Shown here: positions 40,927 through 47,792 of the stretch, in pieces
Layout of the letters: every line of letters begins with the position of its first letter
Numbering within the stretch: position 1 is the stretch's first letter
Source of the DNA: CAZPMT01 sp964587655
GTDB taxonomy: Bacteria > Hydrogenedentota > Hydrogenedentia > Hydrogenedentales > SLHB01
DNA: 47,792 nt
Direction of reading: 5' to 3'
Assembly: GCA_964587655.1 (NCBI GenBank)
Contig: CAZPMT010000031.1
Span: forward strand, 1 to 47,792
Made by a program: the position numbers and the translations under genes
The notes under the pieces: generated by a model
Told to the model about the DNA's origin: nothing
The model's database searches: none
What the model saw: only the letters and a program-made list of their open reading frames with translations

Positions 40927-42813
40927 ATGTCCAATCCTCGAATTCAACTGCTGGGCCTGCTTGGCCTGGCCGCCGTCCTTTTCTTCTTCAACACCTGGGG
41001 GTACGACCTTTGGCCGGCGGATGAGCCGCGGTTTGGCGAGATTCCTCGCGAGATGATGCAGTCCGGGGACTATCTGGTCCCGCGCTGCAACGGAGAACCT
41101 TACAAAGAGAAGCCGCCTCTGCTGTTCTGGGCAATTGTGGCGGCCTCGCTTCCCTTCGGCGACGTTACTGAGTTCTCCGCGCGGATGCCTTCGGGTCTGG
41201 CGGCCCTGGGGACGGTTCTGCTCACGTATCTCCTCGCGCGGCGGCTGTTCGGAGCGAAGGCCGGTTTCTGGGCGGCCCTGATCCTGATGACGATGACGTT
41301 CTTCTGGACGGAGGCGCGTTCGGTCCGGACCGACATGTTGTTAACGCTCTGGATGACGGCGTCGCTGTACGCCTTCGCGTGCTGGAATGAGTCGCGCAAG
41401 ATGGGCTGGCTCGTCGTGCTGTATGGCGCGATCACGCTCGGGTTGTACACGAAGGGCCCGGCAGCGCTCGTGTTTCCCGGTCTGTTCATCCTCGTGTACT
41501 ACTGGCGGCGGCGCGCCGACCGCCGCGCGCTGCACTGGCTCGCCGGCTTTGCGATCTGCATTGCGCTGACGCTCGCGTGGTTTATCCCGGCGCGTATGGG
41601 ACTTCCCGCGACGCCGCACCTGCCAGAAACGTCGTCCGTGGGCCGCGAGATGTTCCACCAAATCATCGGACGCCTCTTCCTTGGTGTGAGCAAGGCGGAA
41701 CCGCCGTGGTACTATCTCTACAACATCCCCGCCGGCATGCTTCCGTGGACGCTGTTTCTGCCGTGGACCGTCTTGTTCGTGTGGAAGCAGCGCCGGGAAG
41801 GCGACGCCATGCGCCTGCTCCTCGCGTGGACCATCCCGGCGTTCCTGTTCTTCACGCTCTCCGTCGGGAAACGCCACGTGTACCTCCTGCCGATCTACCC
41901 GGCGCTCGCAATCATGACGGCCCGGGCCGCGCTGGCCCTCGCGGAAAGCGATCACGCACGGTGGCGCACGTGGATGGGGATCGTTTGGGGAATGGCATTG
42001 ATCCTCCTGGGGATCGCGCCGCTCGCCGTGCTCGCGACCGAGTATCGAGACCGTTGGTCGCCGATGTTCCTGAGCTTCTCGATCTGTGCGTTTGCTTTCG
42101 GCGCCGCCACACTGTGGCGGACGTACTCGACGGAGATGCGCGGTCTTCACCGATCGATGGCCGGCCAGTTCGCGGTCCTCGCACTGTTAGCGGCCACCTT
42201 CTTCTTCCCGGCGCTCGACGCTTACAAGGGCGCAAGCGAGTTCTGTCGTCCGATACGCGAACTCGCGCTGCGGCAAGAAAACCTCCGCCTCTATTCGGTC
42301 GCCTTCTCGCGAGAGGAGTACGTTTTCTACTCGAGACACTTCCACAAGCGCGCTCTGATGGACGAAGTCTCTGTCGTCCCGCCCACGCCGATAGACAAGC
42401 GCACTGAGCGCAAGTTTCAGGATGAACTCCTCGCCGCGATTCAGAAAGGCATCCAAGACGCGGGATTGACGCGCCCGGTTTCACCGACGGACACTGAACT
42501 GCAAGCCGCGAGATCGGCAATCGACATAGCGGTTACCGAATCGGGCGTCGATCCTCAATACGCCAAGGCGTTCATGGATGCAACGCGCGCCGCAGTCACG
42601 CAATTCGAGCAGGATTTCCTGCAACCCGGCGCGGCCTTTGCCTTCGTCCAGCAAGACGACTGGGAATGGATCCTCCCATTCCTACACACCCCGTCCGGTT
42701 TTCTGCCCATCACGCAGGACAGCGTGGGCCAACGAGACATGCTCCTCCTCGCGAACAAGCAAGGCGCGGTGGCATCTACAACTTGCAGTCAAGGTCCTTC
42801 GATATCAGACTGA
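40927..42813 (+). CDS. ArnT-like GT39/GT83 glycosyltransferase
   Basis: Integral-membrane enzyme that moves a sugar from a polyprenyl-phosphate carrier to lipid A, a glycolipid or a protein on the outer side of the inner membrane. The 628-residue product has about 11-12 membrane helices in the N-terminal two thirds, with the family's first-loop motif WPADEPRFGEIPREMMQSGD (acidic DE pair) and PYKEKPPLLFWAI. The C-terminal third (about 455-628) is soluble and periplasmic. It completes the GT2-LAB_N-GT39 set. Start ATG 40927 follows the mobile element by 18 bp; its ribosome site is weak (GGAG 11 bases upstream). The acceptor cannot be told from sequence. Confidence 0.88.
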   Translation: MSNPRIQLLGLLGLAAVLFFFNTWGYDLWPADEPRFGEIPREMMQSGDYLVPRCNGEPYKEKPPLLFWAIVAASLPFGDVTEFSARMPSGLAALGTVLLTYLLARRLFGAKAGFWAALILMTMTFFWTEARSVRTDMLLTLWMTASLYAFACWNESRKMGWLVVLYGAITLGLYTKGPAALVFPGLFILVYYWRRRADRRALHWLAGFAICIALTLAWFIPARMGLPATPHLPETSSVGREMFHQIIGRLFLGVSKAEPPWYYLYNIPAGMLPWTLFLPWTVLFVWKQRREGDAMRLLLAWTIPAFLFFTLSVGKRHVYLLPIYPALAIMTARAALALAESDHARWRTWMGIVWGMALILLGIAPLAVLATEYRDRWSPMFLSFSICAFAFGAATLWRTYSTEMRGLHRSMAGQFAVLALLAATFFFPALDAYKGASEFCRPIRELALRQENLRLYSVAFSREEYVFYSRHFHKRALMDEVSVVPPTPIDKRTERKFQDELLAAIQKGIQDAGLTRPVSPTDTELQAARSAIDIAVTESGVDPQYAKAFMDATRAAVTQFEQDFLQPGAAFAFVQQDDWEWILPFLHTPSGFLPITQDSVGQRDMLLLANKQGAVASTTCSQGPSISD

Positions 42814-43219
42814 CGTCTTTTCGCAGGGTCCAGTCTTGCGACTGCCAGAAAGCAATTCCGACGGCGTTCGTGTTGAAGATGAACAGGTGGCACTTCCGAA
42901 TGCCCGCTTTTCTCAGCGTATCGAGACTCGCGCCCGCCAATAGCCGGCCCAGCCCATGCCGCCGACTTGCCTGACGAACCGCAAGATGATGAATGTACCC
43001 GCGCCGGCCATCGTGTCCCGCCAAGACCGCGCCTACCACCGTACCGTCCACACGCGCCACAAAGCTCATGCCGGGGTTTCGCTCGAGATACCGCCCGATG
43101 CTGTCTCTCGAATCCGCATCGCTAAGCCCGACGCCCTCGCACTCCCGCCACAGGGCAAAGACGTCATCATAAGAGTCGATTGTAAACGGTGAAATCGCGA
43201 AATCCTTTGGTGGTTTCAT
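42776..43219 (-). CDS. GNAT-family N-acetyltransferase
   Basis: Transfers an acetyl group from acetyl-CoA to an unidentified amine. The 147-residue protein shows the GNAT acetyl-CoA loop (VRQASRRHGLGRLLAGASLD, with R-x-x-G-L/x-G), the preceding beta-strand GYIHHLAV and the C-terminal NTNAVGIAFWQSQDW. Size and the ending ISKDL are close to small YpeA-like enzymes. ATG 43219 has GGAAGGA upstream. Its 3' end overlaps the convergent GT39 gene by 38 bp. The substrate is unknown. Confidence 0.9.
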   Translation of the reverse strand: MKPPKDFAISPFTIDSYDDVFALWRECEGVGLSDADSRDSIGRYLERNPGMSFVARVDGTVVGAVLAGHDGRRGYIHHLAVRQASRRHGLGRLLAGASLDTLRKAGIRKCHLFIFNTNAVGIAFWQSQDWTLRKDVSLISKDLDCKL

Positions 43220-43234
43220 GGTCGTTCCTTCCTT

Positions 43235-43819
43235 CTAAGTAGTCTGAACTGAATCTCGGACATTATGCAACCTCTTTGAGGGTTGGTGTTCACACTCCAA
43301 TTGCAGCGCAAGCAACTCCAAGGTCCAACTGCTGCGTTGCCAGCCAAAGTCCTTGGGTACGTGGTCCAGATACCTCAACAGCGCCGAGCGAATATCGGCT
43401 GTCGCCTTGCAAGGGCCCCTGCAACTCCGGCCGTCTACCATCCCGTCCAATCCCCTGTCCTCAAATCGGTAGAGCGTGAGGTAGACCGTAGAGCGAACAC
43501 GACCAACCATCTCCGTCGCTTCCTCCACGGAATATGCGTTGGCCAACAGAAGAACGATTCGAGACCGGCGTATTTCCACAGCGCGACAGAGCCGCAACCG
43601 AAAATCCAAAGGGGTGAAAAGGGGAAACGGTTTCTCGTCGCACCGAGAATACCGGCCCAAAATCCTTTTTGCCTTTTCACCTCTTTCCCTTTTCCCCCAC
43701 GGGAAATCGTCGCAGTGCGGAAAAAGTTGGCGGTTAGTAGAACAGTGCTCTTGCTCTTGCGGCCACGCGGCTCAAGTCCTTGCATATTGCGATGCGTCGA
43801 GCTCAACGATTATGCTCAT
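43235..43819 (-). pseudogene. IS630-family transposase remnant (N-terminal part)
   Basis: Reading leftward from ATG 43819 the frame starts MSIIVELDASQYART and meets an in-frame TGA, then continues in the same frame. It passes through a degraded stretch to recognisable IS630 helix-turn-helix sequence (RRSRIVLLLANAYSVEEATE, VRSTVYLTLYRFEDRGLDGM, PKDFGWQRSSWTLELLALQL). It stops at 43235 before the DDE catalytic domain, which is absent. It is therefore a dead, truncated insertion sequence. No clear terminal inverted repeats were found. Confidence 0.75.
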
Positions 43820-43940
43820 GTTTAGAAGCCTCCCGGGTTCACACCGCGTGCCTGTTGAATCCACACATAGTGTAGCTCATAGAGGCTTCTCTAACTATAT
43901 TTGATCGAGATACAGTTCAAGCTACTTGGAAGGAGAGAAC

Positions 43941-44903
43941 ATGCAAACACACGACGCCCATATGGATGCAATGACGTTCAATCATCCCGAATTTATCCCG
44001 ACCCGAATAGGTTTCCTGCCTGCGGCCTGGATGTTGTACCGCGAGCGCCTCGACGAGATTGTCGCACGGCATCCGGTCATTTTCGGCGAGCAGCCTCCAA
44101 ATCCGAATTATGATGCCGTCGGCGGAACCTATGTTACCGGCCAGCATGTCGACGCGTGGGGGTGCATCTGGAGTAATCTGCGGGACGGGATGGAGTCCAT
44201 CGTCACGGGGCATCCGGCGCCGACGCGGGAGGCCGTGCATTCGCTGAAGGCGCCCGATGCTGATACGGGTTTCCCGCACGGGTTCATGTATCTGCGGTTG
44301 TGCGACCTGCGCGGGTTTGCGGAGGTGATGACGGATTTCGCGGAAGAGCCGCCGGAATTGCGGATGTTGATAGACGTCGTCCTTCAGTACAACCTGCGGC
44401 AGATTGACGAGATTATCCGCCAAAGCAATAAGACGTCCCGGATCTTGTATTTTGGAGACGATCTCGGGCAGCAGACCGCCCTCGCAATCAGCCCGGAAAA
44501 ATGGCGCAAGTATCTGAAGCCCTGCTTCAGCGCCATCTACGGGCGGTGTCGCGACATTGGCTGGTGGGTCTACATGCACACGGACGGGCACATCGCGGAG
44601 ATCATCCCTGATCTGATTGACGCGGGTGTGAACGTCTTGAACCCGCAGATTCGCGCGAACGGCCTTGACAATCTCGTGAGAGCCTGCAAGGGAAAAGTCT
44701 GCGTCGACCTGGACCTGGACCGCCAGTTGTTCCCGTTCTGCACGCCGCGGGAAATTGATGACCACGTCCGCGAAGCGGTGCAGAAACTGGGGGCGCCTGA
44801 AGGCGGCCTGTGGCTCACGGCCGAATGCGGACCGGATGTGCCGCTCGAAAATATCGAGGCGTTGTGCGTGGCCATGGAGAAGTACCGGACTTATTGGAGC
44901 TGA
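43941..44903 (+). CDS. Uroporphyrinogen decarboxylase (UroD) superfamily methyltransferase-like protein
   Basis: A 320-residue TIM-barrel protein of the UroD/MtaA family, which in such bacteria mostly means corrinoid-dependent methyl transfer rather than heme synthesis. Family marks are WGCIWSNLRDGMESIVTGHP, ILYFGDDLGQQTALAISPE and MHTDGHIAEIIPDLIDAGVN, where MtaA-type proteins have His-x-Cys-Gly; here the Cys is Asp. It is too divergent to be HemE. Start ATG 43941 has AAGGAG 5 bases upstream; the TTG 15 bases earlier is rejected. No corrinoid protein or reductive activator lies beside it, so the substrate is unknown. Confidence 0.85.
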   Translation: MQTHDAHMDAMTFNHPEFIPTRIGFLPAAWMLYRERLDEIVARHPVIFGEQPPNPNYDAVGGTYVTGQHVDAWGCIWSNLRDGMESIVTGHPAPTREAVHSLKAPDADTGFPHGFMYLRLCDLRGFAEVMTDFAEEPPELRMLIDVVLQYNLRQIDEIIRQSNKTSRILYFGDDLGQQTALAISPEKWRKYLKPCFSAIYGRCRDIGWWVYMHTDGHIAEIIPDLIDAGVNVLNPQIRANGLDNLVRACKGKVCVDLDLDRQLFPFCTPREIDDHVREAVQKLGAPEGGLWLTAECGPDVPLENIEALCVAMEKYRTYWS

Positions 44904-44926
44904 CGCGGGAACGCTCAGAGCAGCGA

Positions 44927-45835
44927 TCAGTGAAAACGCACTTCGGCGAAGCGGCGTTTCAGAGTGCGCTGGTACCGAACGGAGGGGTGGCCGAAGATCA
45001 CGGCGATTCCCGGCTGGTGTTTCCGCGGAATACCGTACTTCTGAAGCAGGGTCTTGTTGCGCCGGAGGAACGGGGCCACCGTGCCGATCATGCACGACCC
45101 TAAGCCGAGGGATTCGGCCGCCAGCGTGGCATATGTCGCGGCTATGCACGGGTCGGCGGGATCCGCGAAGACGGACCCATAGAAATACATCGCCAGAGGA
45201 GCGTCGTAGAAGAGCCAGTCTTCGCCCGCGTTTCGCTTCTCGGTCAGCAGATCGATAAGCGGAATGACGAACGTCTTGAACATATCGTAGTTGTCTTTTC
45301 CGATGAAGGGCCGCATCAACCCAAGCACGACCGGGGAAAACATGCGCCGCGAGTACTTGAAGAGACGGACCAAGTCTCCAGCAAACTCCTGGACCTTCTC
45401 GCGGCCGTCAAACACGAGTACACGGACGTTCGTCGGCGGGATGCCCATGGGCGACGTAGAGGCCGCTTCGAGGATCTTATCGATGGCGTCGCGTTCGACC
45501 GGCTTGTCCAGGAACTCGCGAATGCTCCGTCGTGAGAGCATAAGGGAAGCGAGCGCCTCATACCCCGCCCAGGCGCCGCGAGCCGGCATCGGCAAGATGT
45601 CGGCCCGAGACAGGTCGCGGCCCGCGACCGTTATCGCGCCTTCCGGACAGACGACGACGCAATGCCCGCAGGCGACACAGCCGAAGTAGCGGGTGTGGTC
45701 GACGCACACTTTGCCGTTTTCGACGAAGAGCGGCCCGCCTTTGCAGACCTTTGTACAGAGCCCGCAGCCGTTGCACTTCTCCGCGTCGATCTCAATGCTA
45801 GTCAGGGGATCGGCACAGCCGGTCTCAAGAGGCAT
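44927..45835 (-). CDS. Ferredoxin-nitroreductase fusion protein
   Basis: A 302-residue cytoplasmic flavoprotein. The N-terminal 2[4Fe-4S] ferredoxin domain has Cys21, 24, 27, 31 (CNGCGLCTKVC) and Cys53, 56, 59, 63 (CVACGHCVVVC). The FMN-binding nitroreductase domain (about 90-290) shows LMLSRRSIREFLDKPVERDA, ASTSPMGIPPTNVRVLVF and AESLGLGSCMIG. It would pass electrons from the clusters to FMN and reduce an unidentified acceptor. It starts 26 bp downstream of the aldolase-like gene and is probably in one operon with it. The convergent UroD-like gene ends 23 bp away. Confidence 0.93.
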   Translation of the reverse strand: MPLETGCADPLTSIEIDAEKCNGCGLCTKVCKGGPLFVENGKVCVDHTRYFGCVACGHCVVVCPEGAITVAGRDLSRADILPMPARGAWAGYEALASLMLSRRSIREFLDKPVERDAIDKILEAASTSPMGIPPTNVRVLVFDGREKVQEFAGDLVRLFKYSRRMFSPVVLGLMRPFIGKDNYDMFKTFVIPLIDLLTEKRNAGEDWLFYDAPLAMYFYGSVFADPADPCIAATYATLAAESLGLGSCMIGTVAPFLRRNKTLLQKYGIPRKHQPGIAVIFGHPSVRYQRTLKRRFAEVRFH

Positions 45836-45861
45836 GAGTAATCCTCCAGCCTACAGCCTCT

Positions 45862-46803
45862 TCAGATATCATCGACGTCCACGAGTTCTCCGTAGAACTC
45901 GCTAAACGTGTTTCCGTGGACGCCTTTCATGAACGCCATGGCGGCCCTGGGATGCTTGTTAAGCATGCCCGTGATGGCGTAAGGGATCTCGTAACCCCAG
46001 CGCAACTCTGTCTTGAGGTCGATGAAGTGGTTTTGGATTAGATCGAAGATCGGCCGCACGTCGAACTTCGGGTTCTTGAGAAAACCGATCAATAGCTCGA
46101 GGGGGCAGTTCCCGGCGGCTCGTCCGATGCCGTAGATGCTGGCGTCCAGGTAATTGATGTTCTTGATGATCGCCTCGACCGTGTTCGAGAAGGCCAGTTG
46201 CTGGTTGTTGTGACAGTGAATGCCGATTTGTTTCCCGGGAAGACGCGAGAGGTACTTCTCCGCCAGGTAATGGATCTGCTCCGAGTATAAGTAGCCGAAG
46301 CTGTCGACCAGGTAGACCACCTCGAAGTCCGTCGTGGCCAGTTGATCGAGGGCCTCATCGAGATCCGGCTCGAGCGCGTGCGAAACGGCCATGATGTTGA
46401 CCGTGATCTCGTAACCCAGGGCCTTGAGAAATCGCCCAAGATGGATTGCCTTGTCCACTTCCTTCACGTACGTGGCCACCCGGACCATCTTCACGATGGA
46501 TTCGCTCGCGGGCAGGAAAGCATCGTAGTCGGTTCGCCCAACGTCGCACATTATGGAAACCTTCGTGTCGCACTCGTAGGCGACCTCGCGAAGATCCGCC
46601 TCGTCGCAGAAACGCCACGGGCCGAACTCAGCCGGCGAGTACTGTTTCTTGTCCGCGCGGTAGCCCAGTTCGACATAATCGATGCCTGCCCGGGCAAGGC
46701 TGTGAAACACGTCTTTCACGAGGGCCTTGTCGAACTTCCAGTCGTTCATGAGGCCGCCGTCGCGAATGCTGCAATCCAAGACTTTGATTTCGGGTCTGAA
46801 CAT
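45862..46803 (-). CDS. DRE-TIM metallolyase (HMGL-like aldolase)
   Basis: A 313-residue TIM-barrel enzyme related to 4-hydroxy-2-oxovalerate aldolase and HMG-CoA lyase. Visible catalytic elements are LDCSIRDGG (Asp10, Arg14-Asp15), the metal-binding GIHCHNNQ (His196 and His198, about 194-201) and VVYLVDSFGYL. It should cleave or form a C-C bond beside a keto group using a divalent metal; the substrate is not deducible. No acetaldehyde dehydrogenase partner is present. ATG 46803 has GGAGGAG 8 bases upstream. It is the first gene of a pair with the ferredoxin-nitroreductase. Confidence 0.87.
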   Translation of the reverse strand: MFRPEIKVLDCSIRDGGLMNDWKFDKALVKDVFHSLARAGIDYVELGYRADKKQYSPAEFGPWRFCDEADLREVAYECDTKVSIMCDVGRTDYDAFLPASESIVKMVRVATYVKEVDKAIHLGRFLKALGYEITVNIMAVSHALEPDLDEALDQLATTDFEVVYLVDSFGYLYSEQIHYLAEKYLSRLPGKQIGIHCHNNQQLAFSNTVEAIIKNINYLDASIYGIGRAAGNCPLELLIGFLKNPKFDVRPIFDLIQNHFIDLKTELRWGYEIPYAITGMLNKHPRAAMAFMKGVHGNTFSEFYGELVDVDDI

Positions 46804-47167
46804 GTCGAGTACTCCTCCGTGTAAGTTACGCGGACCTCCATCGAATCCATGAAACGGATAGAGTAAGATCCGTTGCCGCGAATGTCAAACAAACGAAAGT
46901 CGGAAAAGTTGGAGACGCCGGTTTGACTTCCTGAAATGGTATTAGATACCGTTGGACGAAACTGGCCGCTCGCGTTCGAGGTGGGGAATCAGGCGGAAAG
47001 GGAATTGGATGGCCGCCCGCCGGTTTCTTCATGAATTCCCCGCGCCACGTTGGGACATTTTCGCGGCGGCCATCCCGATGCATGATGGAGGGAATGCGCC
47101 AGGTTGCGCTTTGGCCAGCGTAGCGTGGTTGTGGCTTTCGTTGGTAATGCGGTAACAGGAGGAAGAC
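46804..47167. other. Divergent intergenic region with possible promoter for hppA
   Basis: No gene seen. On the plus strand TTGACT (46923-46928) is followed after 16 bp by GATACC (46945-46950), a candidate promoter with a good -35 and a poor -10. The long distance to the hppA start (about 215 bp) would leave a sizeable 5' leader with no recognised riboswitch. Confidence 0.35.
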
Positions 47168-47792
47168 ATGATGTCAAACGATCTACCCCGATTGTTGTTC
47201 TCAAAGCTGTGCATTAGGAGGGTCTTGCTTTTTGCTCTCGCGCTCTCGGTCTTGATGCTCGCGGGTACAGCGGGCGCCAGCGAGGCGGAACTCAAGATCC
47301 CGGATCTGGCCACGGTAGACTTCCTCGGGATAAACGGCCACAACTTGCTCCTCTTCGGACTGATCATCTGCGTCGGGGGCGCCATATTCGGCCTAGTTCA
47401 ATTCGTGCGGATCCGCAACCTTCCGGTGCACAAGTCGATGCTGGAGATCTCGGAGCTCATCTACGAGACGTGCAAGACCTACCTGATCACCCAGGGCAAG
47501 TTTCTTGCCTTCCTATGGGCGTTCCTTGCGGTCATTATCGTCGTCTACTTCGGCTTCTTGCTGCACTTCACGATCATCAAGGTGGCCACCATCGTCCTGT
47601 TCAGCATCGTCGGCATGCTCGGCAGCTACGGCGTGGCCTGGTTCGGCATCCGGATCAACACCTACGCCAATTCGCGGACGGCCTTCGCGAGCTTGAGGGG
47701 CAAGCCGTTCCCCATCATGTCGATTCCGCTGCAGTCGGGCATGAGTATCGGGATGCTGCTCATCTCGGTGGAACTGGTCATCATGCTCTTCA
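47168..47792 (+). CDS. hppA: Membrane-bound ion-pumping pyrophosphatase, N-terminal part
   Basis: Hydrolyses pyrophosphate and pumps H+ or Na+ across the inner membrane. The visible 208 residues show an N-terminal helix that may be a signal peptide (VLLFALALSVLMLAGTAGAS). Further membrane helices follow, with loop sequence IRNLPVHKSMLEISELIYET and the helix-4 region NTYANSRTAFASLRGKPFPI. That region is typical of the long bacterial M-PPase subtype. The catalytic loops (DVGADLVGK-type) lie beyond the window, so ion and K+ dependence cannot be told. ATG 47168 has AGGAGG 5 bases upstream. The gene is cut by the window end. Confidence 0.88.
   Translation, partial: MMSNDLPRLLFSKLCIRRVLLFALALSVLMLAGTAGASEAELKIPDLATVDFLGINGHNLLLFGLIICVGGAIFGLVQFVRIRNLPVHKSMLEISELIYETCKTYLITQGKFLAFLWAFLAVIIVVYFGFLLHFTIIKVATIVLFSIVGMLGSYGVAWFGIRINTYANSRTAFASLRGKPFPIMSIPLQSGMSIGMLLISVELVIMLF

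Noticed and set aside
43941..44903. Heme-pathway uroporphyrinogen decarboxylase HemE
   Set aside because: HemE N-terminal and active-site motifs are absent; the sequence fits the divergent UroD-like methyltransferase group.

Overview
The window is GC-rich, gene-dense DNA from a diderm (Gram-negative) bacterium. The evidence for two membranes is a full type II secretion system (T2SS) with an outer-membrane secretin, and a lipid-A-type sugar-transfer gene set. The mix points to a poorly cultured phylum of the Planctomycetota/Verrucomicrobiota/Hydrogenedentota type. The clues are a Gly-Glu repeat linker in a giant PKD exoprotein, CFI-box C-terminal domains, a uroporphyrinogen-decarboxylase-like methyltransferase, DUF1638, a pyrophosphate-driven ion pump and many palindromic repeats. 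That placement is inference from gene content and was not tested.

Layout. Positions 1-29472 are all transcribed leftward. Read in the direction of transcription they hold a giant 3,899-residue exoprotein (17773-29472), a matrixin-like metalloprotease fused to a second secreted domain (15334-17694), a complete T2SS operon gspC-D-E-F-G-H-I-J-K-L-M (14909 down to 1536), and aspartyl-tRNA synthetase aspS with its own promoter (1-1363, cut by the window edge). A TPR protein follows on the other strand (30006-30824). A leftward block (30866-35920) encodes a membrane histidine kinase, an NtrC-type sigma54 activator, a membrane-anchored carboxypeptidase-regulatory-like protein and a DUF1638 protein. 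A rightward block (36424-42813) encodes MobA, a PabB-PabC fusion for folate synthesis, a small PH-like membrane protein, and a GT2 / LAB_N / ArnT-like set that probably moves a lipid-linked sugar onto lipid A or another envelope glycolipid. The right end holds a GNAT acetyltransferase, an IS630 remnant, a UroD-like methyltransferase, a ferredoxin-nitroreductase, a DRE-TIM aldolase-like enzyme and the N-terminus of a membrane pyrophosphatase.

How the genes may work together. Two large secreted proteins sit immediately upstream of the T2SS genes in the same orientation, and both carry a CFI-box-type C-terminal segment (degenerate in the protease). A dedicated T2SS with its own substrates is the simplest reading. 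The second theme is the repeats. At least six families of small palindromic or MITE-like elements occur, and several lie in frame inside genes: the GspL linker, the GspD signal-peptide region, the N- and C-termini of the giant protein, and the junction of the protease fusion. This genome seems to absorb short hairpin elements into coding sequence repeatedly.
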